A DNA stretch of 64,000 bases from an uncultured Pelagibacteraceae bacterium (GTDB lineage: Bacteria; Pseudomonadota; Alphaproteobacteria; Pelagibacterales; Pelagibacteraceae). The stretch spans positions 1 to 64,000 of the forward strand of contig CACMRM010000002.1 in the NCBI GenBank assembly GCA_902616145.1, given 5' to 3'. The notes below the pieces were generated by a model. The model made no database searches. It was not told the DNA's origin and saw only the letters and a list, made by a program, of their open reading frames with translations. This document shows positions 9,540 to 19,824 of this stretch, piece after piece. Positions within the stretch are counted from its first letter, which is position 1; the number at the start of each line of letters is the position of its first letter. The position numbers and the translations under genes were made by a program.

Positions 9540-11522
9540 TTACTTTCTCAATTTTTTTTGAATAAAATTTGTTATATCTTCCTCTGATAATTTAAAATGT
9601 TTGTAAACTTCTTTATATGGCGCACTCTCACCAAATTTATCTATACCTAAATTTACACCTCTATCTTTTATATATTTTTGCCAAGACATAATACTCCCAG
9701 CTTCTAATGTTATGATTAATGAATCTTCTTCTAATATATCTTTGCGGTATTCTTCAGGCTGTTTGTCAAAAAGCTCCATACAAGGCATAGAGACGACTTT
9801 TGAGTGAATATTATTTTCTTTAAGTTTATCTTGAACTTTTAAGGCTAGCTCCACTTCGGTGCCCGAAGCTACTAATGTTACTTTGCTTTCGTGTGAAGTT
9901 AGATTTACAGTATAAGCTCCTTTTTCACACTTATTAATTTTAGGGTTGTTAGGATTTATGTAGGGAACTTTTTGCCTAGATAAAGCAATAGCACTTGGGG
10001 TATTATTACTTTTTAAAGCTATCTCCCAACATTCAAGAGTTTCATTAATATCTGCAGGTCTAAATACATTTAGATTTGGAATAGCTCTCAAACCAGCAAG
10101 TTGTTCAATGGGTTGATGAGTTGGACCATCTTCACCAAGACCAATAGAGTCATGGGAAAATATATAAATTACTCTTAAACCCATCAAAGCAGAAAGTCTA
10201 ATAGATGGTTTACAATAATCTGAGAATATTAAAAATGTTCCTCCGTAAGGTATTAATCCACCATAAAGTGCTAAACCGTTCATAATGGCGGCCATACCGT
10301 GTTCCCTAACACCGTAATGAATATAGTTACCATTAAAATTTTTACTGTTAATAATTTTAGAATTATTTGTTTTTGTATTATTAGAGCCACTCAAATCTGC
10401 TGAACCACCTATTAACTGTGGGAGAAAAGTTGAGATTTTTTCTATAGCGGCCATTGAACATTGTCGTGTTGCTAAACTAGGCTTAGCTTCATAATGTATC
10501 TCTTTTTCATCAAAAATTAACTTTTCCAAACCTGCAAAATCAAAATTTTCAGAAACTTTGTTAATTTCACTTTTAACTTTAGGATTTTTTTTATTTAATA
10601 TTTCAAGCCATTTTATTTCTAATTGATCGCCTCTTTTTCCTATTTCTCTCCACTCATCAAAGATTTCTTTAGGAATTTCAAATGGTTGACTACTCCACTT
10701 AAGCTTTTTTCTCACTAAAGATATTTCATCATCACCTAAAGGAGAACCGTGAGAAGAAGCTTTACCAGATTTATTTGGTGAACCGAAACCTATTATAGTT
10801 TTACAAGATATTATTGTTGGTTTTTTAGATTTTGATGCTTTTGTAATTGCTTTAGATATTTGTTTTTCATTATGACCATTAATTTCTTGAAAATTCCAAC
10901 CATAGGACTCAAATCTTTTTTTGTAATTATCTGAGACACTTAATGAGGTTGAGCCATCAATTGAAATTTTATTATTATCAAAAAATACTATCAAATTTTT
11001 TAATTTTAGATGACCAGCTAAACTCATTGCCTCGTGACTTATTCCCTCCATTAAATCTCCATCACTCGCGAAAACATATGTCTTATTATTAATAACTGCT
11101 TGACCAAACTTTTTTCTAAATATTTCTTCGGCGATTGCCATTCCAACTGCATTACCTAATCCTTGCCCTAACGGACCAGTTGTTGTCTCAATCCCAGTTC
11201 CTTTTTTATACTCAGGGTGTCCAGCGCAAATGGAATTCAATTGCCTAAAATTTTTTATGTCATCAATTGAAATACTTTTATAACCAGTTAGGTAAAGGAG
11301 AGAGTAAAGCAACATCGAACCATGGCCAGCAGATAAAATAAATCTATCTCTGTTAATCCAATTAGGATTTTTTGGATTAAACCTCAGGTGGTATTTAAAT
11401 AATACAGTTGCAACATCTGCCATACCCATTGGCATTCCCGGATGACCAGAGTTTGCCTTTTGCACAGCATCAATCGACAGAAATCTTACTGCATTAGATA
11501 ATTGATTAAAATTAACACTCAC
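9540..11522 (-). CDS. tkt: transketolase
   Basis: VNFNQLSNAVRFLSIDAVQKANSGHPGMPMGMADVA; GTG start at 11522 preferred over the track start 11594, which adds a 24-aa non-homologous leader. Confidence 0.95.
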   Translation of the reverse strand: MSVNFNQLSNAVRFLSIDAVQKANSGHPGMPMGMADVATVLFKYHLRFNPKNPNWINRDRFILSAGHGSMLLYSLLYLTGYKSISIDDIKNFRQLNSICAGHPEYKKGTGIETTTGPLGQGLGNAVGMAIAEEIFRKKFGQAVINNKTYVFASDGDLMEGISHEAMSLAGHLKLKNLIVFFDNNKISIDGSTSLSVSDNYKKRFESYGWNFQEINGHNEKQISKAITKASKSKKPTIISCKTIIGFGSPNKSGKASSHGSPLGDDEISLVRKKLKWSSQPFEIPKEIFDEWREIGKRGDQLEIKWLEILNKKNPKVKSEINKVSENFDFAGLEKLIFDEKEIHYEAKPSLATRQCSMAAIEKISTFLPQLIGGSADLSGSNNTKTNNSKIINSKNFNGNYIHYGVREHGMAAIMNGLALYGGLIPYGGTFLIFSDYCKPSIRLSALMGLRVIYIFSHDSIGLGEDGPTHQPIEQLAGLRAIPNLNVFRPADINETLECWEIALKSNNTPSAIALSRQKVPYINPNNPKINKCEKGAYTVNLTSHESKVTLVASGTEVELALKVQDKLKENNIHSKVVSMPCMELFDKQPEEYRKDILEEDSLIITLEAGSIMSWQKYIKDRGVNLGIDKFGESAPYKEVYKHFKLSEEDITNFIQKKLRK

Positions 11523-11579
11523 GTTTAATAACCTATATAGACTTAAACTAAGTATATCAATAATATGATATAATATTTT

Positions 11580-11903
11580 ATGAGTATAATTCAAAAAAAA
11601 GAAAAAAATTTAAATCTATTAATTAATAAACTGAATTCCTTAACTTTAACTTATTCACAACCAACTTATGAAGTAGAAAAAATTAAGTCAGAAAAAAATG
11701 AAATTTTGAGGCAAAAAAAAGAATTGGAAAAAAAAAACCAAGAACTGTTCAGAGAACATAAGTATTTAAAAGAAAAAATTCATAATTTGCAACAAGATGT
11801 TAAAAAAAAATCTGAATTTGAAAATAACTTTAATCAAGAAATAGAGGAATTAAGTCAAGAAACAGAAAATTTAGTATCCGAAATTGAAAAATGGCAAACG
11901 TAA
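11580..11903 (+). CDS. small coiled-coil protein (DUF4164/ZauP-like candidate)
   Basis: K/E/N/Q-rich heptad pattern; immediately upstream of and overlapping zapA. Confidence 0.7.
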   Translation: MSIIQKKEKNLNLLINKLNSLTLTYSQPTYEVEKIKSEKNEILRQKKELEKKNQELFREHKYLKEKIHNLQQDVKKKSEFENNFNQEIEELSQETENLVSEIEKWQT

Positions 11904-12337
11904 ATATTAAATTTAATAATAAAGATTATCTTTTATCGTGTGACGATGGACAAGAAGAGTCCTTGAAACAACTGACTAAATTTTTAGACAAAAAATACTC
12001 AGAGCTTAAAGATAAGCTTGGCAATATTGGCGAAAATAAACTTCTTCTAATTACAACAATTCAATTAATTGATGAATACTTTGATTTGAAAAAAAAAGTG
12101 AGTTTACAAAAAACGAAGTTGGATGATATATCTGACAAATTTAAAGAGATCAGATCATTAGCTATTGATTATAAAAAGAATAAGGATAGTGAAATTCGAT
12201 CGCTCAACTTAGAATTAGATAAATTAAAAAAAACGATAGAAGAAAATAATAGCCTCTACGAGACAATGCTTGACAAAACTACACAATCACTTGAAAAAAT
12301 TATATCTAATACTGAATTACTATCCAAAATACAATAA
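11891..12337 (+). CDS. zapA: cell division protein ZapA-like
   Basis: NVNIKFNNKDYLLSCDDGQEESLKQLTKFLDKKYSELKDKLGNIGENKLLLITTIQLIDEYFDLKK. Confidence 0.85.
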   Translation: MANVNIKFNNKDYLLSCDDGQEESLKQLTKFLDKKYSELKDKLGNIGENKLLLITTIQLIDEYFDLKKKVSLQKTKLDDISDKFKEIRSLAIDYKKNKDSEIRSLNLELDKLKKTIEENNSLYETMLDKTTQSLEKIISNTELLSKIQ

Positions 12338-12889
12338 ATGGATCATAAAAAATTTATTAGGATTAAGAGTCTAAATAAAAGAAAAAGAAATTATTTTGAT
12401 GTAAATAATAATTTTTTTTTACCTTTAGCTAAGCTAGTAAAAAAAAAATTTAGAAATAATAAATTAATCATATCTATTTATTATCCAGGACTACATGAGC
12501 TAAACGTATTAAAAATTATGGATAATGAATTTTTTAAAAAATCAGACTTTCTTTTGCCAGTAATTGAAAATAATAATAATATGAACTTCTACAAATGGAA
12601 CAAAAGTGACATTTTAAACATAAATAAATTTGGAATATTAGAACCTTTAAAATCAAATAAAGTTTTACCAGATATTATATTGGTTCCTTTACTAGCCTTT
12701 GATAATAATAAAAATCGATTAGGATATGGTAAAGGCTTCTACGATAAATATCTAAACAAATTTGTGAGAAAATATAAAAAAATTCTTACAGTCGGTGTTG
12801 CATTTTCATTTCAAAAATACCATAACCTGCCAGTAAATAAGAATGATTATAAATTAGACCATATAATCACAGAAAAAGGTATTTTATAA
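12338..12889 (+). CDS. 5-formyltetrahydrofolate cyclo-ligase
   Basis: PDIILVPLLAFDNNKNRLGYGKGFYDKYL motif. Confidence 0.9.
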   Translation: MDHKKFIRIKSLNKRKRNYFDVNNNFFLPLAKLVKKKFRNNKLIISIYYPGLHELNVLKIMDNEFFKKSDFLLPVIENNNNMNFYKWNKSDILNINKFGILEPLKSNKVLPDIILVPLLAFDNNKNRLGYGKGFYDKYLNKFVRKYKKILTVGVAFSFQKYHNLPVNKNDYKLDHIITEKGIL

Positions 12890-13695
12890 TGAAAATTTTA
12901 GTTCTTGGAGACGTAATGGGTTTGTCAGGAAGAAAAGTACTTAAAAAGAATTTAGCAAATATTATTAAAGAAAATGAAATCGATTTTTCAATAATTAACG
13001 GCGAAAATGCAGCCGATGATGGCAAGGGAATAACTCAAAAAATAGCTGAGGAATTCTTCTCAAATGGTATTGACGTAATTACCTCAGGAAATCACATTTG
13101 GGATAAACAGGAAACTACAAAATTTATTGAAAAAGAAAAAAGACTACTTAGACCAGCAAATTTAGTTGCAGGTTCACCGGGTAACGGTTACGGAATATAT
13201 TTATCAAAAAATCAAAAATATAAAGTTGGTGTAATAAATTTAATGGGAAATGTTTTTATGAAAAAAACTGATGACGTTTTTAAATCTGCTAGAGAATTAT
13301 TAAAAAAATTAATTTTAAAGAATAATGTTGATTTTTTAGTGGTGGATTTTCATGGAGAAATTACGAGCGAAAAAATGGCCATAGGACATTTTTTAGATGG
13401 TAGTGTCACTTGTATAGTTGGTACACACACTCATGTTCCTACTGCCGATACAAGAGTTTTAGAAAAAGGGACAGCTTATCAAACTGACATAGGAATGTGT
13501 GGAGATTACAACTCAGTGATTGGAATGAATAAAGAAAATTCTTTAAAAAGATTTTTCAAAGATAAAGACGCGATTAAACATTTTCCCTCAGATGGTGAGG
13601 GAACCATTTCTGGTGTAATTATTGAGGCAGATCAACAAACTGGTTTAGCTAATAGAATATCAAGAATAATCAAAGGTGGAGTTTTAGAAAATTAG
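12889..13695 (+). CDS. YmdB-family metallophosphoesterase (TIGR00282-like)
   Basis: LGDVMGLSGRKVLKKNL, INGENAADDGKGIT, SGNHIWDK, VDFHGEITSEKMA, GTHTHVPTAD. Confidence 0.92.
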   Translation: MKILVLGDVMGLSGRKVLKKNLANIIKENEIDFSIINGENAADDGKGITQKIAEEFFSNGIDVITSGNHIWDKQETTKFIEKEKRLLRPANLVAGSPGNGYGIYLSKNQKYKVGVINLMGNVFMKKTDDVFKSARELLKKLILKNNVDFLVVDFHGEITSEKMAIGHFLDGSVTCIVGTHTHVPTADTRVLEKGTAYQTDIGMCGDYNSVIGMNKENSLKRFFKDKDAIKHFPSDGEGTISGVIIEADQQTGLANRISRIIKGGVLEN

Positions 13696-13697
13696 TC

Positions 13698-14426
13698 ATG
13701 GCGGGACACTCACATTGGGCAGGTATCAAACATAAAAAAGGTAGGGCCGATAAAGAAAGATCAAAAATTTTTTCAAAACTTTCAAGAGAGATCACAGTAG
13801 CGGCTAAGCTTGGTGATAAAAATCCAGAAATGAATCCAAGACTTCGAACAGCTATTCAAGCTGCTAAACAAGCAAATATGCCAAAGGACAATATCTTTAG
13901 AGCTATTTCTAAGTCAGAAATGAGTAGTAACAAAAATTATGAAAACTTAAGATATGAAGGATTTGGTCCATTTAACACAGCTATTGTAATTGAAACTTTA
14001 ACTGACAATAAAAATAGATCAGCTTCTAGCATTCGAACGGTTTTACAAAAAAGCGGTGGAAGGTTGGCGGAAACAGGATCAGCAACGCATATGTTCAATA
14101 GTTGTGGGATAATTCACATTGATAAGAATAAGATTACTGAGGAAGACGCATTCGAAATTGCTATTAACGCTGGCGCAAAAGATTGTTTAAATATCAATAA
14201 TTTCATTGAGATAATAACTAAAAAGGAGGACTTTTATAAAATAAAAACTGACTTAGAAAAGAAAATTGATAGTTTATCTTATTCAGCGATAGAGTGGAGG
14301 GCAATTAATTCACTAAACCTTGATGAAGAAAAAAGTAAAAAAATGATTGAAGTTTTAAATGCATTAGAAGATTTAGATGATGTACAAAATATTTTTACTA
14401 ATGCGAGCTTAAAAATTAAACAATGA
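13698..14426 (+). CDS. YebC/PmpR family transcriptional regulator
   Basis: MAGHSHWAGIKHKKGRADKERSKIFSKLSREITVAAKLG. Confidence 0.96.
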   Translation: MAGHSHWAGIKHKKGRADKERSKIFSKLSREITVAAKLGDKNPEMNPRLRTAIQAAKQANMPKDNIFRAISKSEMSSNKNYENLRYEGFGPFNTAIVIETLTDNKNRSASSIRTVLQKSGGRLAETGSATHMFNSCGIIHIDKNKITEEDAFEIAINAGAKDCLNINNFIEIITKKEDFYKIKTDLEKKIDSLSYSAIEWRAINSLNLDEEKSKKMIEVLNALEDLDDVQNIFTNASLKIKQ

Positions 14427-14917
14427 AAATTATTGGTATTGACCCAGGCCTAAGTGGCGCCATAGCAGTTTTAGAGGATAAAAGAGTTCTCTCAATTTTT
14501 GATATGCCTGTAATGGCAGAGGGAAAAAAAAATAAAAAACAATTAAATAGTGCACAACTAGTTAATATATTAAAGGAAAATACAAAAATTTCAGAGGATG
14601 TTGCTGTTGTTGTAGAGCAAGTAAACGCAATGCCCGGCCAAGGGGTTACCAGTATGTTTAATTTTGGCCAAACTTTTGGAGCCATCAAAGGAGTGTGTGC
14701 AGCGCTTTCTTTACCTATATTTTTTGTAAGACCATCAAAATGGAAAAAACATTTTGAGCTTATCAACTCTGCTAAGGATGCCAGTAGAACAAAAGTAATT
14801 GAAATGTATCCCTCTTTATCTAATCAGCTGACTAAAAAAAGAGATGTAAACAAATCTGATGCTATCTTAATTGCAAGATTTTATAGTGAGACAAGATTAA
14901 AAGAGTCAAATTCTTAA
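14423..14917 (+). CDS. RuvC-like Holliday junction resolvase superfamily protein (non-canonical type)
   Basis: KIIGIDPGLSGAIAVLED; VVEQVNAMPGQGVTSMFNFGQTFGAIKG; C-terminal KSDAILIARF. Confidence 0.85.
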   Translation: MKIIGIDPGLSGAIAVLEDKRVLSIFDMPVMAEGKKNKKQLNSAQLVNILKENTKISEDVAVVVEQVNAMPGQGVTSMFNFGQTFGAIKGVCAALSLPIFFVRPSKWKKHFELINSAKDASRTKVIEMYPSLSNQLTKKRDVNKSDAILIARFYSETRLKESNS

Positions 14918-14972
14918 TGATTATATTCAAAAACGCCAAATTCATGACACATTCTAAAAGTATCTAATTTCA

Positions 14973-15653
14973 ATGGAACAAGATATAGCTACTCAAGTTG
15001 TTGGTTTAGGTGGTGCTTCAGATTTTTCATTACTAAGCTTGTTTTTACGAGCTGACTTCGTAGTGAAATTTGTAATTATTCTTTTAATTGCTAGCTCCAT
15101 TTTTTCTTGGGCTTTAATTTTTGATAAATTTAAATTATTTAAATCAATAAATAAATCTACAACTGATTTTGAGAAAAAGTTTTGGAAAGCAAAATCAGCT
15201 GAAAGTTTTAATAGCAACTTACCAGTAAATTCAAAAGATCCGGCAACGCTAATTTTTAAAGCGGCTATGGCTGAACTTATTAAGACTAAAAGACAATCAT
15301 CCGCAGTACAGTCTGCTAGAGTTGAGAGAATACTAGAAATTGCAATTGATAACGAAATAAAAAAAGTCGAAAAAAATTTTACATTTCTTGCTACTATCGG
15401 ATCCACTGCTCCTTTCATTGGTTTATTTGGAACTGTTTGGGGAATAATGAACTCTTTTCAATCAATAGCTATTTCAAGAAATACTAGTTTAGCTATAGTA
15501 GCCCCAGGTATTGCAGAAGCTTTATTTGCGACAGCTCTGGGATTATTAGCTGCAATACCGGCAGTAGTAGCTTATAATAAATTTAATAGCGATTCTAGGA
15601 GATACTTTTCAAAAATAGATAATTTTTCAAAAAGATTTTTATCGATAATTTAG
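14973..15653 (+). CDS. tolQ: TolQ
   Basis: TIGSTAPFIGLFGTVWGIMNSFQSIA; tol operon context. Confidence 0.96.
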   Translation: MEQDIATQVVGLGGASDFSLLSLFLRADFVVKFVIILLIASSIFSWALIFDKFKLFKSINKSTTDFEKKFWKAKSAESFNSNLPVNSKDPATLIFKAAMAELIKTKRQSSAVQSARVERILEIAIDNEIKKVEKNFTFLATIGSTAPFIGLFGTVWGIMNSFQSIAISRNTSLAIVAPGIAEALFATALGLLAAIPAVVAYNKFNSDSRRYFSKIDNFSKRFLSII

Positions 15654-15655
15654 TA

Positions 15656-16069
15656 ATGGCTTTAAATTTAAACCGCTCTAGAAATGAACCAATGAGTGAA
15701 ATTAATGTTACTCCATTTGTTGATGTCATGCTTGTACTATTAATTATTTTCATGGTTACTGCTCCATTGTTAACCGTAGGCGTTCAAGTAGATTTACCTG
15801 AGTCGTCCGCCGACTCTCTTCCAGACGATCAAGAGCCTTTAACAATTAGCATAAATTCAAAAGGAGAAATTTATATTCAGGAACATCAAGTAAACTATCA
15901 AAAGATGGTACCTAAATTATTGGCAATAGCAAAAAATAGGACTGACACTAGAATCTATGTCAGGGGTGATAAAAATATAAATTATGGAAGAGTACTAGAA
16001 GTTATGGGAACGTTATCTGGAGCAGGTTTTTCAAAAGTAGCTTTAATTTCAGAGCCTTACAAAAATTAA
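15656..16069 (+). CDS. tolR: TolR
   Basis: MSEINVTPFVDVMLVLLIIFMVTAPLL. Confidence 0.96.
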   Translation: MALNLNRSRNEPMSEINVTPFVDVMLVLLIIFMVTAPLLTVGVQVDLPESSADSLPDDQEPLTISINSKGEIYIQEHQVNYQKMVPKLLAIAKNRTDTRIYVRGDKNINYGRVLEVMGTLSGAGFSKVALISEPYKN

Positions 16070-16082
16070 CTTAGGATGATAG

Positions 16083-16889
16083 ATGGTAAGAAGTTTATTT
16101 TATTCAATTACTTTTCACTCAGCAATGATCTTTTTGACTGTTTTAAGCTTGCCATTTATGCTTAGAGAACCTATAGAATTGCCACCAATTGTATCAGTAG
16201 AATTAATACAAATTTCTGACAAAACCAATATTCCATATGCACCAAAAGCAAGAAAGATAATTGAGGAAACCAAAAAAAAGGAGGAAAGAGTTGTATCAGA
16301 GCAGGCTCCGCCAGCGGCAAAAGCAAAAGAAAAACCAGATAGAATTCCACTTCCAAAAGAAAAAGAAGAGGAAAAAAAATTGGTCAAAAAGAAACAAAAC
16401 CCAGAGGAGATAAAACCACAAATAAGACAGTCCTCTGAATTTGAAAAAAAAGAATTAGTTGACACTAATCAAATAGCCGCTTTAATAGATAAAGCAAAGG
16501 AGGTAGAAGCGGTAAAAAATAAAGATACCAATAAAATTACGCAGAGTAATCAAAAAAATAGTTTTGCTACAGGACTTACTCTTTCAGAAGAGGACGCTTT
16601 AAGAGCGCAAATTTTTGGATGTTGGAGTGTGCCACTAGGACTTCCATACGATCAGGATCTACTTGTGAGAATTAAGCTACAATTGAAAAAGGACGGAACA
16701 ATTATGAAGTCTGAAATTTTAGACCATGAGCGAATGAATAGGCCAGGGCAAAAATTTTACAAGGTTTTGGCTGAGAGTGCGCTAAGAGCAGTAAGACTTT
16801 GTCAGCCATTAAAAGTACCACCTACTGGATATGATAAATGGAAAGATTTACAATTAAACTTTAATCCTACAGAGATGTTAAAAGGTTAA
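16083..16889 (+). CDS. tolA: TolA-like energy-transducing protein
   Basis: N-terminal TM, K/E/P-rich middle, C-terminal domain; between tolR and tolB. Confidence 0.85.
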   Translation: MVRSLFYSITFHSAMIFLTVLSLPFMLREPIELPPIVSVELIQISDKTNIPYAPKARKIIEETKKKEERVVSEQAPPAAKAKEKPDRIPLPKEKEEEKKLVKKKQNPEEIKPQIRQSSEFEKKELVDTNQIAALIDKAKEVEAVKNKDTNKITQSNQKNSFATGLTLSEEDALRAQIFGCWSVPLGLPYDQDLLVRIKLQLKKDGTIMKSEILDHERMNRPGQKFYKVLAESALRAVRLCQPLKVPPTGYDKWKDLQLNFNPTEMLKG

Positions 16890-16890
16890 A

Positions 16891-18228
16891 ATGAAAAAAT
16901 TTATAGCAACTCTTATACTTAGTATTTTTTTAAATAATAACTTAAATGCTCTAATAGAAGTAGATATTACACGCGGAAATTTAGACCCATTACCAATAGC
17001 CGTTTCTCCTTTGCACGTTGATATCAAATCTGAAAAAATAGAAGGTCTAGAAGTGAGAGTCTTAGGCGAAAAAATTTCAGAAATTATTGAGAAAAATTTT
17101 AAAAATACCGGTCTATTTAATCCTCTACAAAAAGATGCTTTTGTTCAAAAACCCGATATCGCTCACTTGAAACCTAGATTTGAGGATTGGAGATTAATAA
17201 AAGCACAGGCTTTAATAACTGGAAAAATTTTAGTGAAAGACAACAAGCTTAAGGTTGAGTTTAGGCTTTGGGATTTGACAGCAGCACAAGAGATGATTGC
17301 GTTAGCTTTTACTACCACACCTTCTAATTGGAGAAGAGTAGCTCACATAATCTCTGATAAAATATATGAAAGATTAACAGGAGAAGAAGGATATTTTGAT
17401 ACTAGAATAATTTATGTAGCTGAAAGTGGACCCAAAAATCAAAGAGTAAAAAAATTAGCTATAATGGATCAAGATGGTAAAAATACTAAATATCTTACTT
17501 TAGGTAATGAATTAGTTTTGACACCTAGGTTTAACCCAACAAATCAAATGGTAACTTATATGTCCTACTTTAGAAACATGCCGCGTGTATATTTATTAGA
17601 TATTGAAACAGGCACGCAAGAAATAGTTGGCAATTTTCCAGGGATGACCTTTGCACCGAGATTTTCTCCAGATGGAAAAAAAATAATAATGAGTTTTGCA
17701 AAAGATGGAAATTCAGACATATATACAATGGAACTAGACTCACGATTAGTAGAAAGAATTACAGAGCATTCTTCGATTGATACTTCACCGTCTTTTTCAC
17801 CTGACGGAAAATTTATAGCGTTCAATTCAGATAGAAGCGGTTTACAACAAATTTATGTAATGAGAAGTGATGGAAGCAATGTTAAAAGAATTACTTTTGG
17901 GAAAGGAATATACGGAACTCCAGTCTGGTCACCAAGAGGAGATTTAATAGCGTTCACAAAAATGCATAAAGGTAAATTTTTTATTGGAGTGATGAGAACT
18001 GATGGAACTGGAGAAAGACTATTGACAGAGAATTACTATCAGGAGGCCCCATCGTGGTCCCCAAATGGTAGAGTGCTAGTATTTTATCGAGAAACAAAAG
18101 CAGGTGATAAAGGTAAAGGATTTTCTGCAAAATTATGGTCAATAGATATAACAGGCTATAACGAAAGGAAACTACCTACTAAAACTGATGCTTCAGACCC
18201 ATCTTGGTCTTCATTATTATCTAAGTGA
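16891..18228 (+). CDS. tolB: TolB beta-propeller protein
   Basis: Signal peptide; repeated [14 protein letters not shown] motifs. Confidence 0.95.
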   Translation: MKKFIATLILSIFLNNNLNALIEVDITRGNLDPLPIAVSPLHVDIKSEKIEGLEVRVLGEKISEIIEKNFKNTGLFNPLQKDAFVQKPDIAHLKPRFEDWRLIKAQALITGKILVKDNKLKVEFRLWDLTAAQEMIALAFTTTPSNWRRVAHIISDKIYERLTGEEGYFDTRIIYVAESGPKNQRVKKLAIMDQDGKNTKYLTLGNELVLTPRFNPTNQMVTYMSYFRNMPRVYLLDIETGTQEIVGNFPGMTFAPRFSPDGKKIIMSFAKDGNSDIYTMELDSRLVERITEHSSIDTSPSFSPDGKFIAFNSDRSGLQQIYVMRSDGSNVKRITFGKGIYGTPVWSPRGDLIAFTKMHKGKFFIGVMRTDGTGERLLTENYYQEAPSWSPNGRVLVFYRETKAGDKGKGFSAKLWSIDITGYNERKLPTKTDASDPSWSSLLSK

Positions 18229-18303
18229 GGTTGAAAATTATGTAAAATATACTTGAATAACTTCAAATAATTTGAAATAAACACATTAAACCTAGGGGAA
18301 AAA

Positions 18304-18780
18304 ATGAAATTAGAAAAGAATTTAAAAAACATATTATTGATATTTTTTACGACATTAATTCTTAGCGCCTGTTCAACTGCTAAGAAAACAGGCGACATAG
18401 ACGGAGATGTCTATACTGGAAAAGAAACTGTTGAATATTTAGCTTCCGGTGTTCCTGACAGAGTATTTTTCGCTACTAATAAATCTTCTTTAACATCTGC
18501 TTCGAGAGCTACTTTAAGAAAGCAAGCTACATTTTTAAGGAAAAACAAAAATCTAAATGTTACAATTGAAGGCCATGCAGATGAAAGAGGAACTAGAGAA
18601 TATAACTTAGCGCTTGGCGAAAGAAGAGCGAATGCTGCAAAAGATTATCTGATGACTTATGGAATATCTGGTAAAAGGATTTCGGTAATCAGTTACGGGA
18701 AAGAAAAGCCAGTAAATCCAAAATCATCACCAATTGCCTGGTCGCAAAACAGAAGATCTGTTACTGTAAAAGTTAATTAA
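18304..18780 (+). CDS. pal: peptidoglycan-associated lipoprotein Pal
   Basis: LSAC lipobox; NVTIEGHADERGTREYNLALGERRANAAKDYL. Confidence 0.96.
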   Translation: MKLEKNLKNILLIFFTTLILSACSTAKKTGDIDGDVYTGKETVEYLASGVPDRVFFATNKSSLTSASRATLRKQATFLRKNKNLNVTIEGHADERGTREYNLALGERRANAAKDYLMTYGISGKRISVISYGKEKPVNPKSSPIAWSQNRRSVTVKVN

Positions 18781-18795
18781 ACTTAATTTAATTTT

Positions 18796-18835
18796 AAAGA
18801 CCCTTTAATTATAGAAATTAAAGGGTCTTTTTTTT
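18796..18835 (+). terminator. intrinsic terminator downstream of pal
   Basis: AAAGACCCTTTAATT-ATAGA-AATTAAAGGGTCTTT (15-bp perfect stem) followed by T run. Confidence 0.9.
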
Positions 18836-18861
18836 GCCATTTTATAGAAATAAAAAGAATC

Positions 18862-19824
18862 ATGTTTAGAAAACTTAGGTTTTTAAAAATTATAGTTTTA
18901 GCTACTTCTTTGATTATGTTTTCATTTTTGTCCGCTGAAGAAGAAGAAATTTATTTAAAATCTATATCTGATCAAATTCAAGTAATTACTAAAGATATTA
19001 AAACTTTAGAAAAAGCAGTTTATCAAAAATCAAATATATCAACTTCTGTTAATGCAAGCTCTTTAAAATCTGATGGTTTAAGTGAAGATGTTCTTACAAA
19101 ACATCTTTTAAAACTAAATGAAATAGAAGATCAATTTAGACAACTCACAAATAAGTTTGAAGAAGTGAATTTTAAATTAGATAAGCTATCTTCAAGAGTT
19201 ACTAAAATTCAATCAGATACTCAATTAAGATTTTCTGATTTAGAGGGCGGAGTATCAACAATCAAAAAACAGGATAAAGCCAGTTTACCAGGTACAAGTA
19301 AACCACAAGACTTCGGTGCTAACCCGGGCTATCAAACTTCTAATTTACCGACACAACAAACTATCAATTCTGTTGAGAGTGCTCAAACTGTTATAACTGA
19401 GAAACCAGAAAAGAAAGAATCATTATTACCGAATAAACCAACTAAAGAGCAATATGAGTTTGCTGTTAGTTTTATGAAGGTTGGTGATTATGAGACTGCA
19501 GAATTTGCTCTTAGAGAATTTATAGATAAAAATAAAGATCACGACTTAGCTGGAAGCGCTCAGTACTGGTACGGTGAAACTTTTAGAATTAGGCAATTGT
19601 ATTCTGATGCTGCAACAGCATATTTGGATGGCTATCAAAATTATCCAAAAAGTAAAAAAGCTCCAGATAATCTTTTAAAACTTGGTATCACTATGGTTCA
19701 ACTTGGTGAAAAAGACCAGGGATGTAAAATGATCTCTGGATTAAAAAAAGAATACCCAAAAGCAAGCAAGTCTGTGTTACAAAAAGCTCAGTATGAGCAA
19801 AAAAAATTCAAATGTAAATCTTAA
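18862..19824 (+). CDS. cpoB: tol-pal system protein YbgF/CpoB
   Basis: Signal peptide, coiled coil, C-terminal TPR; downstream of pal. Confidence 0.88.
   Translation: MFRKLRFLKIIVLATSLIMFSFLSAEEEEIYLKSISDQIQVITKDIKTLEKAVYQKSNISTSVNASSLKSDGLSEDVLTKHLLKLNEIEDQFRQLTNKFEEVNFKLDKLSSRVTKIQSDTQLRFSDLEGGVSTIKKQDKASLPGTSKPQDFGANPGYQTSNLPTQQTINSVESAQTVITEKPEKKESLLPNKPTKEQYEFAVSFMKVGDYETAEFALREFIDKNKDHDLAGSAQYWYGETFRIRQLYSDAATAYLDGYQNYPKSKKAPDNLLKLGITMVQLGEKDQGCKMISGLKKEYPKASKSVLQKAQYEQKKFKCKS

Noticed and set aside
11523-11594. 24-aa N-terminal extension of transketolase in the ORF track
   Set aside because: Homology begins at VSVNFNQLSNAVRFLS; GTG at 11522 is the better start and removes the overlap with the divergent ORF at 11580.
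14993-15418. 141-aa minus-strand ORF inside tolQ (and similar antisense ORFs such as 21353..21811, 44934..45338, 61813..62226)
   Set aside because: Shadow ORFs antisense to strong core genes; compositions are reverse-complement artefacts and match no recognised family.
16115-16465. Ser/Phe-rich antisense ORF in tolA
   Set aside because: Mirror of the K/E/P-rich tolA linker; no independent evidence.
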